Part shown: positions 17,933-25,286 of the stretch, piece by piece
How the letters are laid out: the number at the start of each line of letters is the position of its first letter
How positions within the stretch are numbered: the stretch's first letter is position 1
Assembly: GCA_018069465.1 (NCBI GenBank)
Contig: JAGPUW010000006.1
Coordinates: 62,001 to 126,000 of the forward strand
Direction: 5' to 3'
DNA length: 64,000 nucleotides
Source of the DNA: Gammaproteobacteria bacterium
GTDB lineage: Bacteria > Pseudomonadota > Gammaproteobacteria > Pseudomonadales > Porticoccaceae
The notes under the pieces: model-generated
What the model was told of the DNA's origin: nothing
What the model saw: only the letters and a program-made list of their open reading frames with translations
Database searches by the model: none
Translations under genes and position numbers: made by a program

Positions 17933-18676
17933 TTAAATCAGCGAGCGCTGACCGCCGTCGATAACCAGGGTTTCGCCGGTCACAAAGCCCGCTTTTGAGG
18001 TCGATAAAAAGGCGATCAACTGGGCGATTTCATCAGCCTCGCCAAAGCGTTTCATGGGGATGCGCGACACCACCAGCTTTTCGACATCAGTGCCAGCAAA
18101 GTTATCGCCGACCATGTCGGTTTTAACGAAGCCCGGCGCCACGCAAATAACGCGTATCTGATCCCTCGCCCATTCGCGGGCCAGGGCGCGCGTCAGCCCT
18201 TCGATGCCGGCTTTTGAGCTGCAATAGGGGGAGTTGTTGGCCACGCCGGTCGAGCCGTAGGTGGAGCCAACGTTAATAATTACGCCGCCGCCCCTCGCTT
18301 TCATTACCGGCTGCACCGCGCGGGACAGTACCCAGGGCGCGACGAGGTTGATGTTGAGCACCTCGCGAAAGCGCGCGGGTGAGATGTTCTTTGCCGCGGC
18401 GCCCTCGGTAATACCGGCGTTATTCACCAATACGTCAATGCCGCCGTGGAGGTCGGTGACTGCGGCGACCAGCTTTTCGAGGTCTTCATCATTGCCGACA
18501 TCGCCGGTGTGGACGCTAGCCGTGCCGCCAGCGGCTGTTATCAGTGCGGCAGTTTCATCAAGTTTTTCTCGATCGCGGGCAAAACAGGCGACGCTAAAGT
18601 CGTACTCGGCCAGGGCGATGGCGATGGCGCGGCCGATACCTCGGCTGGCTCCGGTGACTAGTGCGACTTTTTTCAT
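17933..18676 (-). CDS. SDR family oxidoreductase (FabG-like)
   Basis: 247 residues. TGASRGIGRA near the N-terminus is the Rossmann dinucleotide site, NNAG is present (VLVNNAGITEG), and the catalytic serine and YCSSK tetrad motif follow in INVGSTYGSTGVANNSPYCSSKAG. The C-terminus GETLVIDGGQ is typical of FabG-like reductases. It probably oxidises or reduces a hydroxyacyl-CoA or a ring hydroxyl group. It is separated from the CoA-transferase gene upstream by only 12 bases, so the two are co-transcribed. Confidence 0.88.
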   Translation of the reverse strand: MKKVALVTGASRGIGRAIAIALAEYDFSVACFARDREKLDETAALITAAGGTASVHTGDVGNDEDLEKLVAAVTDLHGGIDVLVNNAGITEGAAAKNISPARFREVLNINLVAPWVLSRAVQPVMKARGGGVIINVGSTYGSTGVANNSPYCSSKAGIEGLTRALAREWARDQIRVICVAPGFVKTDMVGDNFAGTDVEKLVVSRIPMKRFGEADEIAQLIAFLSTSKAGFVTGETLVIDGGQRSLI

Positions 18677-18688
18677 GGTGGTCTTTCC

Positions 18689-19930
18689 CTAAGTGTTAGT
18701 AGTTGATTTTTGGGTTTCTGGCAGGGCTTCATTAATCAGAATGCCCTGCTCGGTGAGTGCTGCAATATTGGCCTTGTCCATGCCCAGCAAGCCGCTGAGC
18801 AGCTCAGCGTTGTGTTCGCCAAGGTAGGGAGCGTCGAGCGGCAGGTTATTGTCGAAGGCCGAAAAGCGCAGTGGCATGCCGGGCATTTCAAAGCTGCCCG
18901 CGCCTCGGTCGGTCACCGTTCGCACCGTGCCGCGCTCTTGCATATGCGGGTGTTCCATCACCTCTTTAATGGAGAGGATAGGCGCCACAGGTATGTGTTT
19001 TTCGCCGAGCATTTTAATGGTGGCCGCATCGCTCTCCTGAGCCTGCAACCAGCCTTCGATAATGGGGGTAAGTACGTCTTGGTTTTGCGCGCGCGTGGCG
19101 TCGTCAATAAAGCGTGGATCATCGATTAGCTCGGGCATGCCGATAACCTCGCAAAAGTCTGCCCAGCGCCGCAAAATCGCGATTAATACGATGTAGCCGT
19201 CTTTGCCTTTAAACACGCCGAGGGGGCCGACGGCGCTGTGGTGGCGACCGGGCTTGGGTGTATAGGCACCGTCGCTGGCGCTAATGGTGCCGACATTCAT
19301 TTCGTGGCAGTGGAAGTAGCAGTCGAGTAAAGAGATGTCGAGAAACTGTCCCGTGCCGCCAGTGGCCCGGTGGTACAGCGCGCCATTAATGGCCGCCAGA
19401 GCGTGGGCGCCGGTCATGGTGTCACCCAGTGCGGCGAGGGGAATATAGGGGCCGTTCTCCTCATCGCCTATCATGCCGGTAATGCCGGCATAGGCCTGGC
19501 CGATAAAGTCGTAGCCGGGCAGGGTGGCGAGTGGCCCCTGCTGGCCGAAGGTGGAGATGGAGCACATAATGCACTCGGGATTGAGCGCCTGTACTTTCTC
19601 CCAGCTGAGGCCGAGCCGGGCAATGGCACCGGGGGCGAAGTTTTCCAGCACAATGTCGGCTTGCTCGACCAGGCCGTAGACAATATCTCGGCCCTCGTCT
19701 GTTTTCATATCCACGCAGACGCTTTTTTTACCGCGATTTTGCTGAATAAAATAAACACTGCGATCGTTGATTTTCAGCCCCACCTGACGAATCTGTTCAC
19801 CGAAGGGGGCGAGCTCAAGTTTAATTATTTCCGCACCCATTTCCGCCATCATGCGGCTGGCAGTGGGGCCGGCCACATGTTGTGAAAAATCGAGCACTCT
19901 AATGCCATCGAGAATATGTTTCTTTTGCAT
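18689..19930 (-). CDS. CaiB/BaiF family (family III) CoA-transferase
   Basis: 413 residues. The N-terminus ILDGIRVLDFSQHVAGPTASRMMAEMGAEIIK is the family signature, and NRGKKSVCVDMKTDEGRDIVYGL and GYDFIGQAYAGITGMIG continue it. The catalytic aspartate is expected in the region LAALGDTMTGAHALAAI. Members move CoA between carboxylic acids (carnitine, bile acids, oxalate, benzylsuccinate), so this could activate the substrate of the pathway. It is the first gene of the minus-strand catabolic group, facing a divergent SDR gene across 211 bases. Confidence 0.88.
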   Translation of the reverse strand: MQKKHILDGIRVLDFSQHVAGPTASRMMAEMGAEIIKLELAPFGEQIRQVGLKINDRSVYFIQQNRGKKSVCVDMKTDEGRDIVYGLVEQADIVLENFAPGAIARLGLSWEKVQALNPECIMCSISTFGQQGPLATLPGYDFIGQAYAGITGMIGDEENGPYIPLAALGDTMTGAHALAAINGALYHRATGGTGQFLDISLLDCYFHCHEMNVGTISASDGAYTPKPGRHHSAVGPLGVFKGKDGYIVLIAILRRWADFCEVIGMPELIDDPRFIDDATRAQNQDVLTPIIEGWLQAQESDAATIKMLGEKHIPVAPILSIKEVMEHPHMQERGTVRTVTDRGAGSFEMPGMPLRFSAFDNNLPLDAPYLGEHNAELLSGLLGMDKANIAALTEQGILINEALPETQKSTTNT

Positions 19931-20026
19931 GGTTTAAACCTGCCTTTTATTATTTTTAGTTGAGCTGAGCTTTAGTGATTTCAGCGCTTGTCATTTAGAA
20001 TGCCCTGATAATAGAGTCTTCGGCTA

Positions 20027-20051
20027 ACAGGTGCTACAGGCAATTACCTGT
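20027..20051. promoter_or_regulatory. Short inverted repeat in the divergent CoA-transferase/SDR promoter region
   Basis: ACAGGT (20027-20032) and ACCTGT (20046-20051) are separated by 13 bases, midway between the two divergent genes. It could be an operator for a TetR-type regulator of acyl-CoA genes; six-base arms could also arise by chance. Confidence 0.25.
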
Positions 20052-20141
20052 CAACGAAGGCCTTAAATTTCAGTAGCGATGGCTTTTCGGCTCATCGCAA
20101 AACAATAAACCAAGGCAATTTAAAACGATAAGGAGTTGAAA

Positions 20142-21086
20142 ATGGGTAATTTATTACAGGGGCAAGTCGCCATTGTCACCGGCGCGGGCCGCGGCATGGG
20201 TCGTACACACGCACTGGCACTGGCGGCAGAGGGCGCAAAGATAGTGGTCAACGACCTCGGTGGTTCCGTGCTTGGCGCGGGCGACGATGCCAGCCCCGCC
20301 GATGATGTTGTCAAAGAAATCGTCGCGGCGGGTGGCGAAGCTGTCGCCAACTACGGCAATGTGACCAGCGTCGCCGATGGCGAAGGCATGGTGCAGCAGG
20401 CGCTGGATGCCTTCGGACGCCTCGATATCGTGGTCAACAACGCTGGCAATATTCGCAACCAACTGTTTGTGAAAATGAGTGAAGAGGAGTGGGACAGCGT
20501 AATTGCAGTTCACCTCAAAGGCTTATTCGCGGTCACCAAGCAGGCGGCGGACATCTTCCGCAAGCAGGGCAGCGGGCGGATTGTTAATACGGCATCGGAA
20601 GCGGGGCTGGGCGGCTATGCAGCCTCCAATTACGCGGCGGCCAAAGAGGGCATTGTCGGTTTCTCGCGCACACTGGCGCTGGAACTCGGCCCCTATAACG
20701 TCACCACCAACGCCATTCGCCCCCGCGCTGGCACCCGCATGGCCGGTGCTGTGGATATGAAAAAAGCGATTGCGATGGCCAAGGCCGGCAAGCTGCCTTT
20801 GCCCGAATTTATGTTTGAAATCGAAGAGATGACTGAAGACTCCGAAGTATTCGCCCCGGAACAGGTGTCCCAGTTAGTGGTCTTCCTCTGCACCGACGCC
20901 GCATCCCACATCAATGGTCGCGACTTTATTGTCGGTGGCGGTGAAATCACCCTGGTCTCCCTGCCCGCTAAAGAGCGCAGTATTTTCAGCGACACGCGCT
21001 GGACTCAGGAGCAACTGCAGGACTTAATGCCCAAGACGCTGGCTAAGGGGCTGAAAAATCCGGCGGCGCCGCGAACGGCTGGATAA
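20142..21086 (+). CDS. SDR family oxidoreductase, MFE-2/17beta-HSD4-like
   Basis: 314 residues from ATG 20142, preceded by AGGAG at 20131-20135; an in-frame TTG at 20136 directly abuts that site and is rejected. QGQVAIVTGAGRGMGRTHAL, NDLGGS..G and the long C-terminal extension resemble the 3-hydroxyacyl-CoA dehydrogenase domain of peroxisomal multifunctional enzyme type 2 and bacterial relatives acting on steroid or branched acyl-CoAs. The NNAG motif (IVVNNAGNIRN), the active-site serine (TASEAG) and YAAAK are present. The gene diverges from the CoA-transferase gene and probably belongs to the same catabolic pathway. Confidence 0.87.
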   Translation: MGNLLQGQVAIVTGAGRGMGRTHALALAAEGAKIVVNDLGGSVLGAGDDASPADDVVKEIVAAGGEAVANYGNVTSVADGEGMVQQALDAFGRLDIVVNNAGNIRNQLFVKMSEEEWDSVIAVHLKGLFAVTKQAADIFRKQGSGRIVNTASEAGLGGYAASNYAAAKEGIVGFSRTLALELGPYNVTTNAIRPRAGTRMAGAVDMKKAIAMAKAGKLPLPEFMFEIEEMTEDSEVFAPEQVSQLVVFLCTDAASHINGRDFIVGGGEITLVSLPAKERSIFSDTRWTQEQLQDLMPKTLAKGLKNPAAPRTAG

Positions 21087-21137
21087 TCAGTTAAACATGC
21101 AGATTTAAAGACATAGACCTAATAACACCGGCCTAAA

Positions 21138-21171
21138 AAAGCCCTTCTCCTTATTTCGGGAGAGGGGCTTT
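21138..21171 (+). terminator. Hairpin terminator after the SDR gene
   Basis: AAAGCCCTTCTCC (21138-21150) pairs with GGGAGAGGGGCTTT (21158-21171) over a 7-base loop, with one G-T pair. Only a weak T-run follows (GGGGTTTT), so termination may be partial. Confidence 0.6.
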
Positions 21172-21206
21172 GGGGTTTTAGGGTTCGCTTTTAGGGCTGG
21201 GCTTAA

Positions 21207-21227
21207 AAGTGTCAGCTTTCTTTACAG
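21207..21227 (+). promoter_or_regulatory. PEP-CTERM-associated 21-bp element, distal copy, gene 1
   Basis: AAGTGTCAG-CTTTC-TTTACAG, matching the consensus AASTGTCAG-N5-TTTACAS shared with three other sites in the window. It ends 265 bp before the TGG of the sigma-54 promoter at 21493. Placement and orientation suggest an enhancer-protein binding site. Confidence 0.65.
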
Positions 21228-21409
21228 TTGATGTTACCTTCCATAAAAAATAGCTAGTGATGGTGCATTTGTTATATGTATATAAAACAAAAAGTTATGT
21301 CGGGCTTGTATCGAATTGTTTCAATAACCGTGCAATAAAAATCTTACCAGCTAAACCTTTGAGCGCCTTTTTTCTCTACAAACTCTTAATAAGCCTCGCC
21401 TACTCGTAA

Positions 21410-21430
21410 AACTGTCAGTTTTTTTTACAC
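21410..21430 (+). promoter_or_regulatory. PEP-CTERM-associated 21-bp element, proximal copy, gene 1
   Basis: AACTGTCAG followed by eight T and ACAC, the same consensus and orientation as the distal copy. It ends 62 bp before the -24 element, a usual enhancer distance. Confidence 0.65.
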
Positions 21431-21492
21431 TTCGTTCGTGTTGAAGGGCGGCTGAATTCTTAACTTATTGGTATAGTTATAAAAATAATTAT

Positions 21493-21508
21493 TGGACTGG
21501 TTTTTGCA
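21493..21508 (+). promoter_or_regulatory. Sigma-54 type -24/-12 promoter of PEP-CTERM gene 1
   Basis: TGGACTG-GTTT-TTGCA has the required GG-N10-GC spacing and matches the RpoN consensus TGGCACG-N4-TTGCW at TGG, the G at position 7 and all of TTGCA. Transcription should begin near 21519, about 35 bases before ATG 21553. Two enhancer-like elements lie upstream. Confidence 0.7.
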
Positions 21509-21552
21509 TTGTATAACTATTGAATTGGTTAAATGAAGTAAGGGGTAAGGAT

Positions 21553-22647
21553 ATGAAGGTTAACAAGTTGGCTACAGGCTTTTTCGCAGGTGCTCTTTTC
21601 GTGCCGGGGCTCTCTTACGGTGCTTTGCTACCGAGCTCGGGTTATGTGACTTACGGTGATGCTAACTCTTATTCTTTACCGATTCTTCAGGAGTTTGTTG
21701 CGACTGAAAGCCCTGGGCCAGGTAACCCCTATTATGTTCAGTCGACCCCTGGGGCGATTAAAGATTTGGTGGTCGTGGCAACGGGTTCTGGTGGTACTGG
21801 AGTGACCACTAATTTTGATGGCATGGATAAGGCCTATGACACGCCCAATGGTAAAACTGGTCCGAATAAAGACGCAAGCTTTTATACGACTACGGACACG
21901 TCCAATGATCCCGGGCCCTCCAGTAACGTCGACATCAATAATAATTACGATACCAGCTGGGATGCGTCGCTCGCCTCGATGAATACCTTCCTCAGTGGCG
22001 AGGATATGGTGGTTTACTTTAACAATAACCAAGTTAAGAACTTGGATACTGCTGGTGAATCCCTGGCAGCGTGGGCACAGTTATGGGTCACCGACGCTAG
22101 CGGCAATTTGGCTGGAGAGGTGTATGAGTTCACCAATAATAATGGTGCTTATAATCTTTTCCCACTCGGTGGTGGTGATGCGGATGGTGATGTGACGGCT
22201 TATTCATCGGGGGTGGTAGACCCCCTCGCGAATAACCCTGATCTCGGCGATAACGACAATACTGACTATGTTTTGTCGGGAGGCAATGTACTGGGGATAG
22301 ATCACAACCTCGGTGCTAACGAAGCAGCTTACGCTTTGATGTTTCCTGAGCTAAATATTTTATTTGCAGGTTTATTTGATACGAAAACCGTATCAGAGCT
22401 TGCTCTGTACACCTTCCACATTGATTTTCGCTTAGGTTGTGACCCAGGGTTTAGTACCGACCCCGATGATGAGATTTGTTCTGGCGCGATTTCGGGCTAC
22501 GGTAAGAACCTCAATAACGGTTATGAGCAAATCTTTATCGGTACGCAGGAGCGATTGGGTGTTTACGTACCCGAGCCAGGTACTGCTCTGCTTTTCGGCC
22601 TGGGTTTAGCAGGTCTTGGCTATGGTCGACGACGCAGCAGCAAGTGA
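21553..22647 (+). CDS. PEP-CTERM domain protein (exosortase substrate)
   Basis: 364 residues from ATG 21553, with AGGGGTAAGG just upstream. An N-terminal signal peptide ends near residue 24 (FVPGLSYGA). The C-terminus has the sorting signal in full: VPEPGTALLFGLGLAGLGYGRRR, that is PEP, a transmembrane helix, then a basic tail. The body is rich in N, D, G and T with no recognised enzyme domain, and two cysteines near the C-terminus (GCDPGF..EICSG) could form a disulfide. Such proteins are cut and sorted by an exosortase and are usually surface or extracellular-matrix proteins made with an exopolysaccharide. The gene stands alone between a terminator and its own terminator, with a sigma-54 promoter. 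Confidence 0.9.
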   Translation: MKVNKLATGFFAGALFVPGLSYGALLPSSGYVTYGDANSYSLPILQEFVATESPGPGNPYYVQSTPGAIKDLVVVATGSGGTGVTTNFDGMDKAYDTPNGKTGPNKDASFYTTTDTSNDPGPSSNVDINNNYDTSWDASLASMNTFLSGEDMVVYFNNNQVKNLDTAGESLAAWAQLWVTDASGNLAGEVYEFTNNNGAYNLFPLGGGDADGDVTAYSSGVVDPLANNPDLGDNDNTDYVLSGGNVLGIDHNLGANEAAYALMFPELNILFAGLFDTKTVSELALYTFHIDFRLGCDPGFSTDPDDEICSGAISGYGKNLNNGYEQIFIGTQERLGVYVPEPGTALLFGLGLAGLGYGRRRSSK

Positions 22648-23128
22648 AGTTGATGTCGAAATTTGTTGAGGCTCGATAGCGGAGCAGCAACAATACTTGG
22701 TAAGCGCTGTTTAAAAAGCTTTGCTAAAAAGCCCCGCTATGATTATTTTTAGTGGGGCTTTTTTCTGTGTGATGGTTTCTCTTAACCGGACAATTAAATA
22801 GCTCTACCTGTCATCTATTTTCCGCCTCTTAACATCTGGCGAAATTGTGCCCCTGTTCGTTGAATCTAAGACTTGATTTTAAGGGGCTCGCATTGGTCTT
22901 CGGCCAATGGTAATGCATTGCGGTATCTCATTATTAAGCCAGCAATCATCGCTGTCGATTTAATAGTGTATGGCACTTGTTTTGGTTTGAAGGGTGCTGG
23001 TTTGAAGAGTCGTGGTTTTAAAACAAACGGGCTAAAAATAACTTTCTTATTAAAGTTGGGCGTAAATTAACGGGGGTGCCTAACGTGTTGCTAGCGAGTA
23101 ACAGGCCCAGGCTAGAGTTTAGCCAGGC
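22648..23128. other. Intergenic region between convergent genes
   Basis: 481 bases. It contains the terminator of the PEP-CTERM gene (22727-22764), a small hairpin CATTGG-N7-CCAATG near 22893-22911, and GGCTA-N5-TAGCC at 23110-23124 just past the stop of the minus-strand Wzz gene. A 65-codon frame at 22873-23070 has no family resemblance and is not called. Confidence 0.5.
22727..22764 (+). terminator. Intrinsic terminator after PEP-CTERM gene 1
   Basis: AAAAGCCCCGCTA pairs with TAGTGGGGCTTTT (one G-T pair) over an A/T-rich loop, with the T-run continuing to 22764. Confidence 0.85.
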
Positions 23129-25216
23129 TTAGTTGTACTGAGCCCCTTTGATGGCGGCCTGCAATGCGGGGTGAAGGGCGTTGATTTCGCTTACTGGTAA
23201 GCCAGCACCGGGAGGGGATAGTTCGCCGTATTGTGTGAGTTTTTTTGGTGGCAGCTGGCCAACGATTTTACTCAGTTCGGATAGCTTGATACCCGAGCGA
23301 ATAAGAAAGCAGATATAGCTTTGGTGCAGGCAGTCGCAGTCGATGTTTGACGGACTGTCCAGTCCGGCATCGACAGCGGCGCAGTTGATCATGGCATTAA
23401 AGTCATCAGTGTCGAGGTTCTCATCGCCACCCAGCCATTGTGGGGTGCCGTGAGTCTTTGTCAGCAGCAGTTGCAGCACGCCAGGTATGGTTATTGTTCT
23501 GGGCATAACAGTGTTCAGTTTTAACTGGTGCTCAGATAATGGATCGGCAGGCGGTATGAAATTCTCTGCTGTTAGCGCCCCTAGCTCATCGGGCCTGACT
23601 CCAGAAAGCAGTAGGGCTATTAATTGCTGTGTGGGCAGATCTGCCGCTGAAAATAGTTCTTTGATTTCTGTTTCGCCGATTTCTTTTATGGCCGGGGTGT
23701 TAGGCAGCTGCCTATTGCTTGTTTGTGCAAGTGAGGCAATAGCCTGGCTATGGGCCTGCTCCGTTAATTTTGGCTGAGGCATTACCCCCTCTACCGACGA
23801 TGCTAACCTGGGGTCGATGACAGTGACGTAGTTTGGCGCGGGCGGGTAGTCTTCGCTTTGAGGTCGAGAGCGGCGCAGAAATTCGTACATCCAAATGGCC
23901 AGTAAACCGAGTAGCACCGAGGCGGCCAGTACAATGCCAGCGTCCCGCCAATATAAAGGACGAATAGAATGACTTTCCAGGTAGGCGGGCTCAATTACTT
24001 TTATTTGCGGGTATTTTTGCTGCTGTTCAACATGTAGCTCAGTGATATCTTGCTGGATCGTGCGGTAGTGTTCTTCAAGTTGAAGTAATTCTTCTTTCTT
24101 CGCTTCGTGAGCGGAAAAACTGCTGCTGAATTCCAGCGCAGTTTGCTTGTAATTGTCCAGCTGGCGCTGCAAGGCATACTCTGCATTTTTTGCAGCCTGG
24201 TAATCGCGCAAGGCTGTCGTTAAAACAACTGATTTACCTGACGATATTTCATTGGCTATTTGTTTCTCAACGGCGGCTAATTGCTCGGGTATGCTTTTCA
24301 TCTCGGGGTACAAGGCCATATAGTCCCGAGTGTATCTGTTGTCGAGCTCGATCAATTTTTCTTTCAACTGCCTTTGTCGTTGTTGTAAATCGGCAAAGGC
24401 CCGCTCGTTGCCTGGCGCTACCAGAGCTTGACCTTTGGCCGCTGCAGCTTGAATAGCATCGAGCTCAGCTTTAGACGTGACGCGTTTTTCCATTGCAGTA
24501 TTTAGTGCTTGTGTCAGCCCTGTTAGCTTGGCGAAGACTTCATTTTCATCTCTGCCCAATGAGAGGATGTTGTTGTTGGCGCGAAACTGGTCGAGCTCTT
24601 TTCGTTTCTTGTTGACCTTATCTTCTAGGGCGAGTTGCTGTTCTAGCAGCGCGCTACTGGTCTCGGCGACGGCTTTGGCGATTGTGTCGCTGCGAAATTG
24701 GCCGTAGGCAGCAGCTAATGTATTAAGCAAGGTGGGTAGTATTGCAGCGTTGTGGCCTTCGGCGCTGACCTCGACCAGGTTGGTTCCTTCGAGTGGGGAA
24801 ACGCTTAGCATTTTCTGGAATTCTGCACTATCGCTCGGTAGTTGGCCCGCAGGGTGGCCTTCCAGATTTAGCTGTTTTAATGAGGCGTCGAGAATTTGCC
24901 TCGCCCTTAGCAGGTTCTTCTGTATTAAGGCGTGTTGCAAACTGGGGTCTACTGCTTCAGCACCCACCTGGTCGGGGGTAACGGTGAGTAAAACCGTAGA
25001 GCTGCGATAAATAGCGGGTCGACTAAAGTCGAAAATCAGGCCTAAGGTGGCGCTCAATAGCACAGTGATGATGAAAATTCGAAAGCGTTGAGAGCGGTAC
25101 CAGGCAGTTCTTTCTCTGAAAGAAGGCGTGTAAGCATGGTTGCCAAATTCGGGCTGATGATAGCTGTCGGGATAAGCCCCTGCTGGCTGAGCAAGGGGTA
25201 ACTTGTTAGTTGCCAT
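23129..25216 (-). CDS. Wzz/GumC-type polysaccharide co-polymerase with C-terminal tyrosine-recombinase-like domain
   Basis: 695 residues; ATG 25216 is preceded by AGGATAAGGA. TM helices near residues 46-64 and 427-446 bracket a periplasmic region with coiled coils (about 188-400), the plan of Wzz/GumC chain-length regulators. No Walker-type tyrosine kinase domain follows. Instead, residues about 512-665 resemble the catalytic domain of tyrosine recombinases: LIALLLSGVRPDELGALTAENF (compare the Arg-I region of XerC), TITIPGVLQLLL, then CLHQSYICFLIRSGIKLSELSKIVGQLPPKKLTQYGEL (read in segments: CLHQSY, FLIRSG, IVGQ, LTQYGEL). Arg-I (R541), the first His (H631) and the Tyr (Y663) have counterparts, but the HxxR arginine is Y634 and the second His is Q, so it should not recombine DNA. 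Probably a cytoplasmic binding or regulatory domain (inference). Confidence 0.8.
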   Translation of the reverse strand: MATNKLPLAQPAGAYPDSYHQPEFGNHAYTPSFRERTAWYRSQRFRIFIITVLLSATLGLIFDFSRPAIYRSSTVLLTVTPDQVGAEAVDPSLQHALIQKNLLRARQILDASLKQLNLEGHPAGQLPSDSAEFQKMLSVSPLEGTNLVEVSAEGHNAAILPTLLNTLAAAYGQFRSDTIAKAVAETSSALLEQQLALEDKVNKKRKELDQFRANNNILSLGRDENEVFAKLTGLTQALNTAMEKRVTSKAELDAIQAAAAKGQALVAPGNERAFADLQQRQRQLKEKLIELDNRYTRDYMALYPEMKSIPEQLAAVEKQIANEISSGKSVVLTTALRDYQAAKNAEYALQRQLDNYKQTALEFSSSFSAHEAKKEELLQLEEHYRTIQQDITELHVEQQQKYPQIKVIEPAYLESHSIRPLYWRDAGIVLAASVLLGLLAIWMYEFLRRSRPQSEDYPPAPNYVTVIDPRLASSVEGVMPQPKLTEQAHSQAIASLAQTSNRQLPNTPAIKEIGETEIKELFSAADLPTQQLIALLLSGVRPDELGALTAENFIPPADPLSEHQLKLNTVMPRTITIPGVLQLLLTKTHGTPQWLGGDENLDTDDFNAMINCAAVDAGLDSPSNIDCDCLHQSYICFLIRSGIKLSELSKIVGQLPPKKLTQYGELSPPGAGLPVSEINALHPALQAAIKGAQYN

Positions 25217-25286
25217 TCCTTATCCTAAATACGTTTTATTTTCAGTATAGGTCTGTTTTATCTGCCTTGTTGAAACTGGTTTTATT

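Larger units (their letters stand above)
21087..21552 (+). other. Intergenic regulatory region of PEP-CTERM gene 1
   Basis: 466 bases without a gene. It holds a hairpin terminator (21138-21171), two copies of the 21-bp PEP-CTERM-associated element (21207-21227 and 21410-21430), a sigma-54 type promoter (21493-21508) and the ribosome site AGGGGTAAGG (21541-21550). Confidence 0.75.

Noticed and set aside
22971-22986. Sigma-54-like sequence TGGCAC-TTGTT-TTGGT on the plus strand
   Set aside because: The -24 half is good, but the invariant GC of the -12 half is GG, and no gene follows on this strand before the convergent Wzz gene.
22873-23070. 65-codon open frame between convergent genes
   Set aside because: No ribosome site, no family resemblance and low-complexity composition; it lies in an intergenic region between two gene ends.
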